DNA from: Flavobacteriales bacterium
GTDB taxonomy: Bacteria; Bacteroidota; Bacteroidia; NS11-12g; UBA955
DNA length: 64,000 bases
Reading direction: 5' to 3'
Assembly (NCBI GenBank): GCA_947447955.1
Contig: CANFLS010000009.1
Span: 1-64,000, forward strand
In this document: piece after piece, positions 63,843-64,000 of the stretch
How positions within the stretch are numbered: position 1 is the first letter of the stretch
Layout of the letters: each line of letters begins with the position of its first letter
The notes under the pieces: generated by a model
Told to the model about the DNA's origin: nothing
Database searches by the model: none
What the model saw: the letters and a program-made list of their open reading frames with translations, nothing else
Translations under genes and position numbers: made by a program

Positions 63843-64000
63843 ATGGCAAAAAGTAAAAATTCAAGAAGAGAAAAAATACGTAAACGCATTCGCGGCGTAA
63901 TTTCGGGTACATCTGCTCGTCCACGCCTAAGTGTTTACCGTAGTAATAAAGATATCTATGCTCAATTGATTGACGACAGTAAAGGAATTACCTTAGCTGC
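63843..64000 (+). CDS. rplR: 50S ribosomal protein L18 (truncated by the window edge)
   Basis: The first 52 codons: '[20 protein letters not shown]' and '[20 protein letters not shown]' are L18 N-terminal sequence. L18 carries 5S rRNA to the 50S subunit. The order rplF-rplR is standard for the spc cluster. The gene runs off the right edge. Confidence 0.95.
   Translation, partial: MAKSKNSRREKIRKRIRGVISGTSARPRLSVYRSNKDIYAQLIDDSKGITLA

Noticed and set aside
53297-64000. Anything unusual in ribosomal gene order
   Set aside because: The order rpsL-rpsG-fusA-rpsJ-rplC through rplR is standard; absence of tuf after fusA is normal for Bacteroidota.
1-64000. Mobile elements, prophage or defence islands
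   Set aside because: No transposase, integrase, restriction, toxin-antitoxin or phage gene was recognised; base composition looks even and most genes are core functions.

Overview
The window is AT-rich (roughly 36-38% GC by eye), densely coding chromosome of a member of the Bacteroidota. The signs are type IX secretion system (T9SS) genes (SprA, PorZ, PorQ), gliding-type ABC transporter genes (GldA/F/G), secreted proteins with C-terminal T9SS sorting domains, a type III glutamine synthetase, promoters of the TAnnTTTG (-7) type, few Shine-Dalgarno sites, and the gene order rpsL-rpsG-fusA-rpsJ without tuf. Genus cannot be read from the sequence alone. No tRNA, rRNA, CRISPR array, insertion sequence or prophage was seen.

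Layout. 1-2 kb: end of a secreted T9SS cargo gene and its terminator, then a 345-bp non-coding stretch with variable-stem hairpin repeats and a tandem repeat carrying a 16-bp palindrome, a 3-hydroxyacyl-CoA dehydrogenase-type gene broken by an in-frame stop, and a divergent ridA. 2-6.5 kb: a secreted c-type cytochrome/copper monooxygenase, a DUF3467 gene with a PaaN-like aldehyde dehydrogenase, and a YceI lipoprotein. 6.5-12.8 kb (minus): apparent operon kup - DPP IV-like peptidase - bcp - gpsA - cobalamin adenosyltransferase. 13-22 kb (plus): glutamine synthetase III, trxB, a sialidase-like secreted protein, ppiD, a sugar phosphate isomerase and an MBL-fold hydrolase.

22-37.3 kb (minus): ribF - M23 peptidase - gldA - gldF - gldG - ruvA - sprA - porZ, one co-directional run holding the T9SS translocon pore, a T9SS attachment-complex component and the gliding ABC transporter. 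Divergent from it, 37.3-44.4 kb (plus): porQ - cmk - tpiA and a 1504-residue exported protein of unknown function. 44.4-46.3 kb (minus): a thiolase coupled to truA. 46.4-51.8 kb (plus): two tandem RsiV/DUF3298-like exported proteins, a small membrane-anchored protein, a TonB-dependent receptor and yebC. 51.9-53.0 kb (minus): a DUF1573 exported protein. 53.3-64 kb (plus): the str, S10 and spc ribosomal clusters, rpsL through a truncated rplR at the window edge.

How it fits together: PorZ, SprA and PorQ export and attach cargo such as the proteins at 1-612 and 2038-3582, and possibly 16283-17830, at the cell surface; PpiD would assist folding in the periplasm. The most unusual signals are a strongly over-represented, strand-biased octamer TTGAGGGA across the whole window, many promoters lying 4-10 nt before the start codon (predicted leaderless or near-leaderless mRNAs), the hairpin repeat cassette near 0.7 kb, the nonsense-interrupted dehydrogenase, and the large unknown exported protein.
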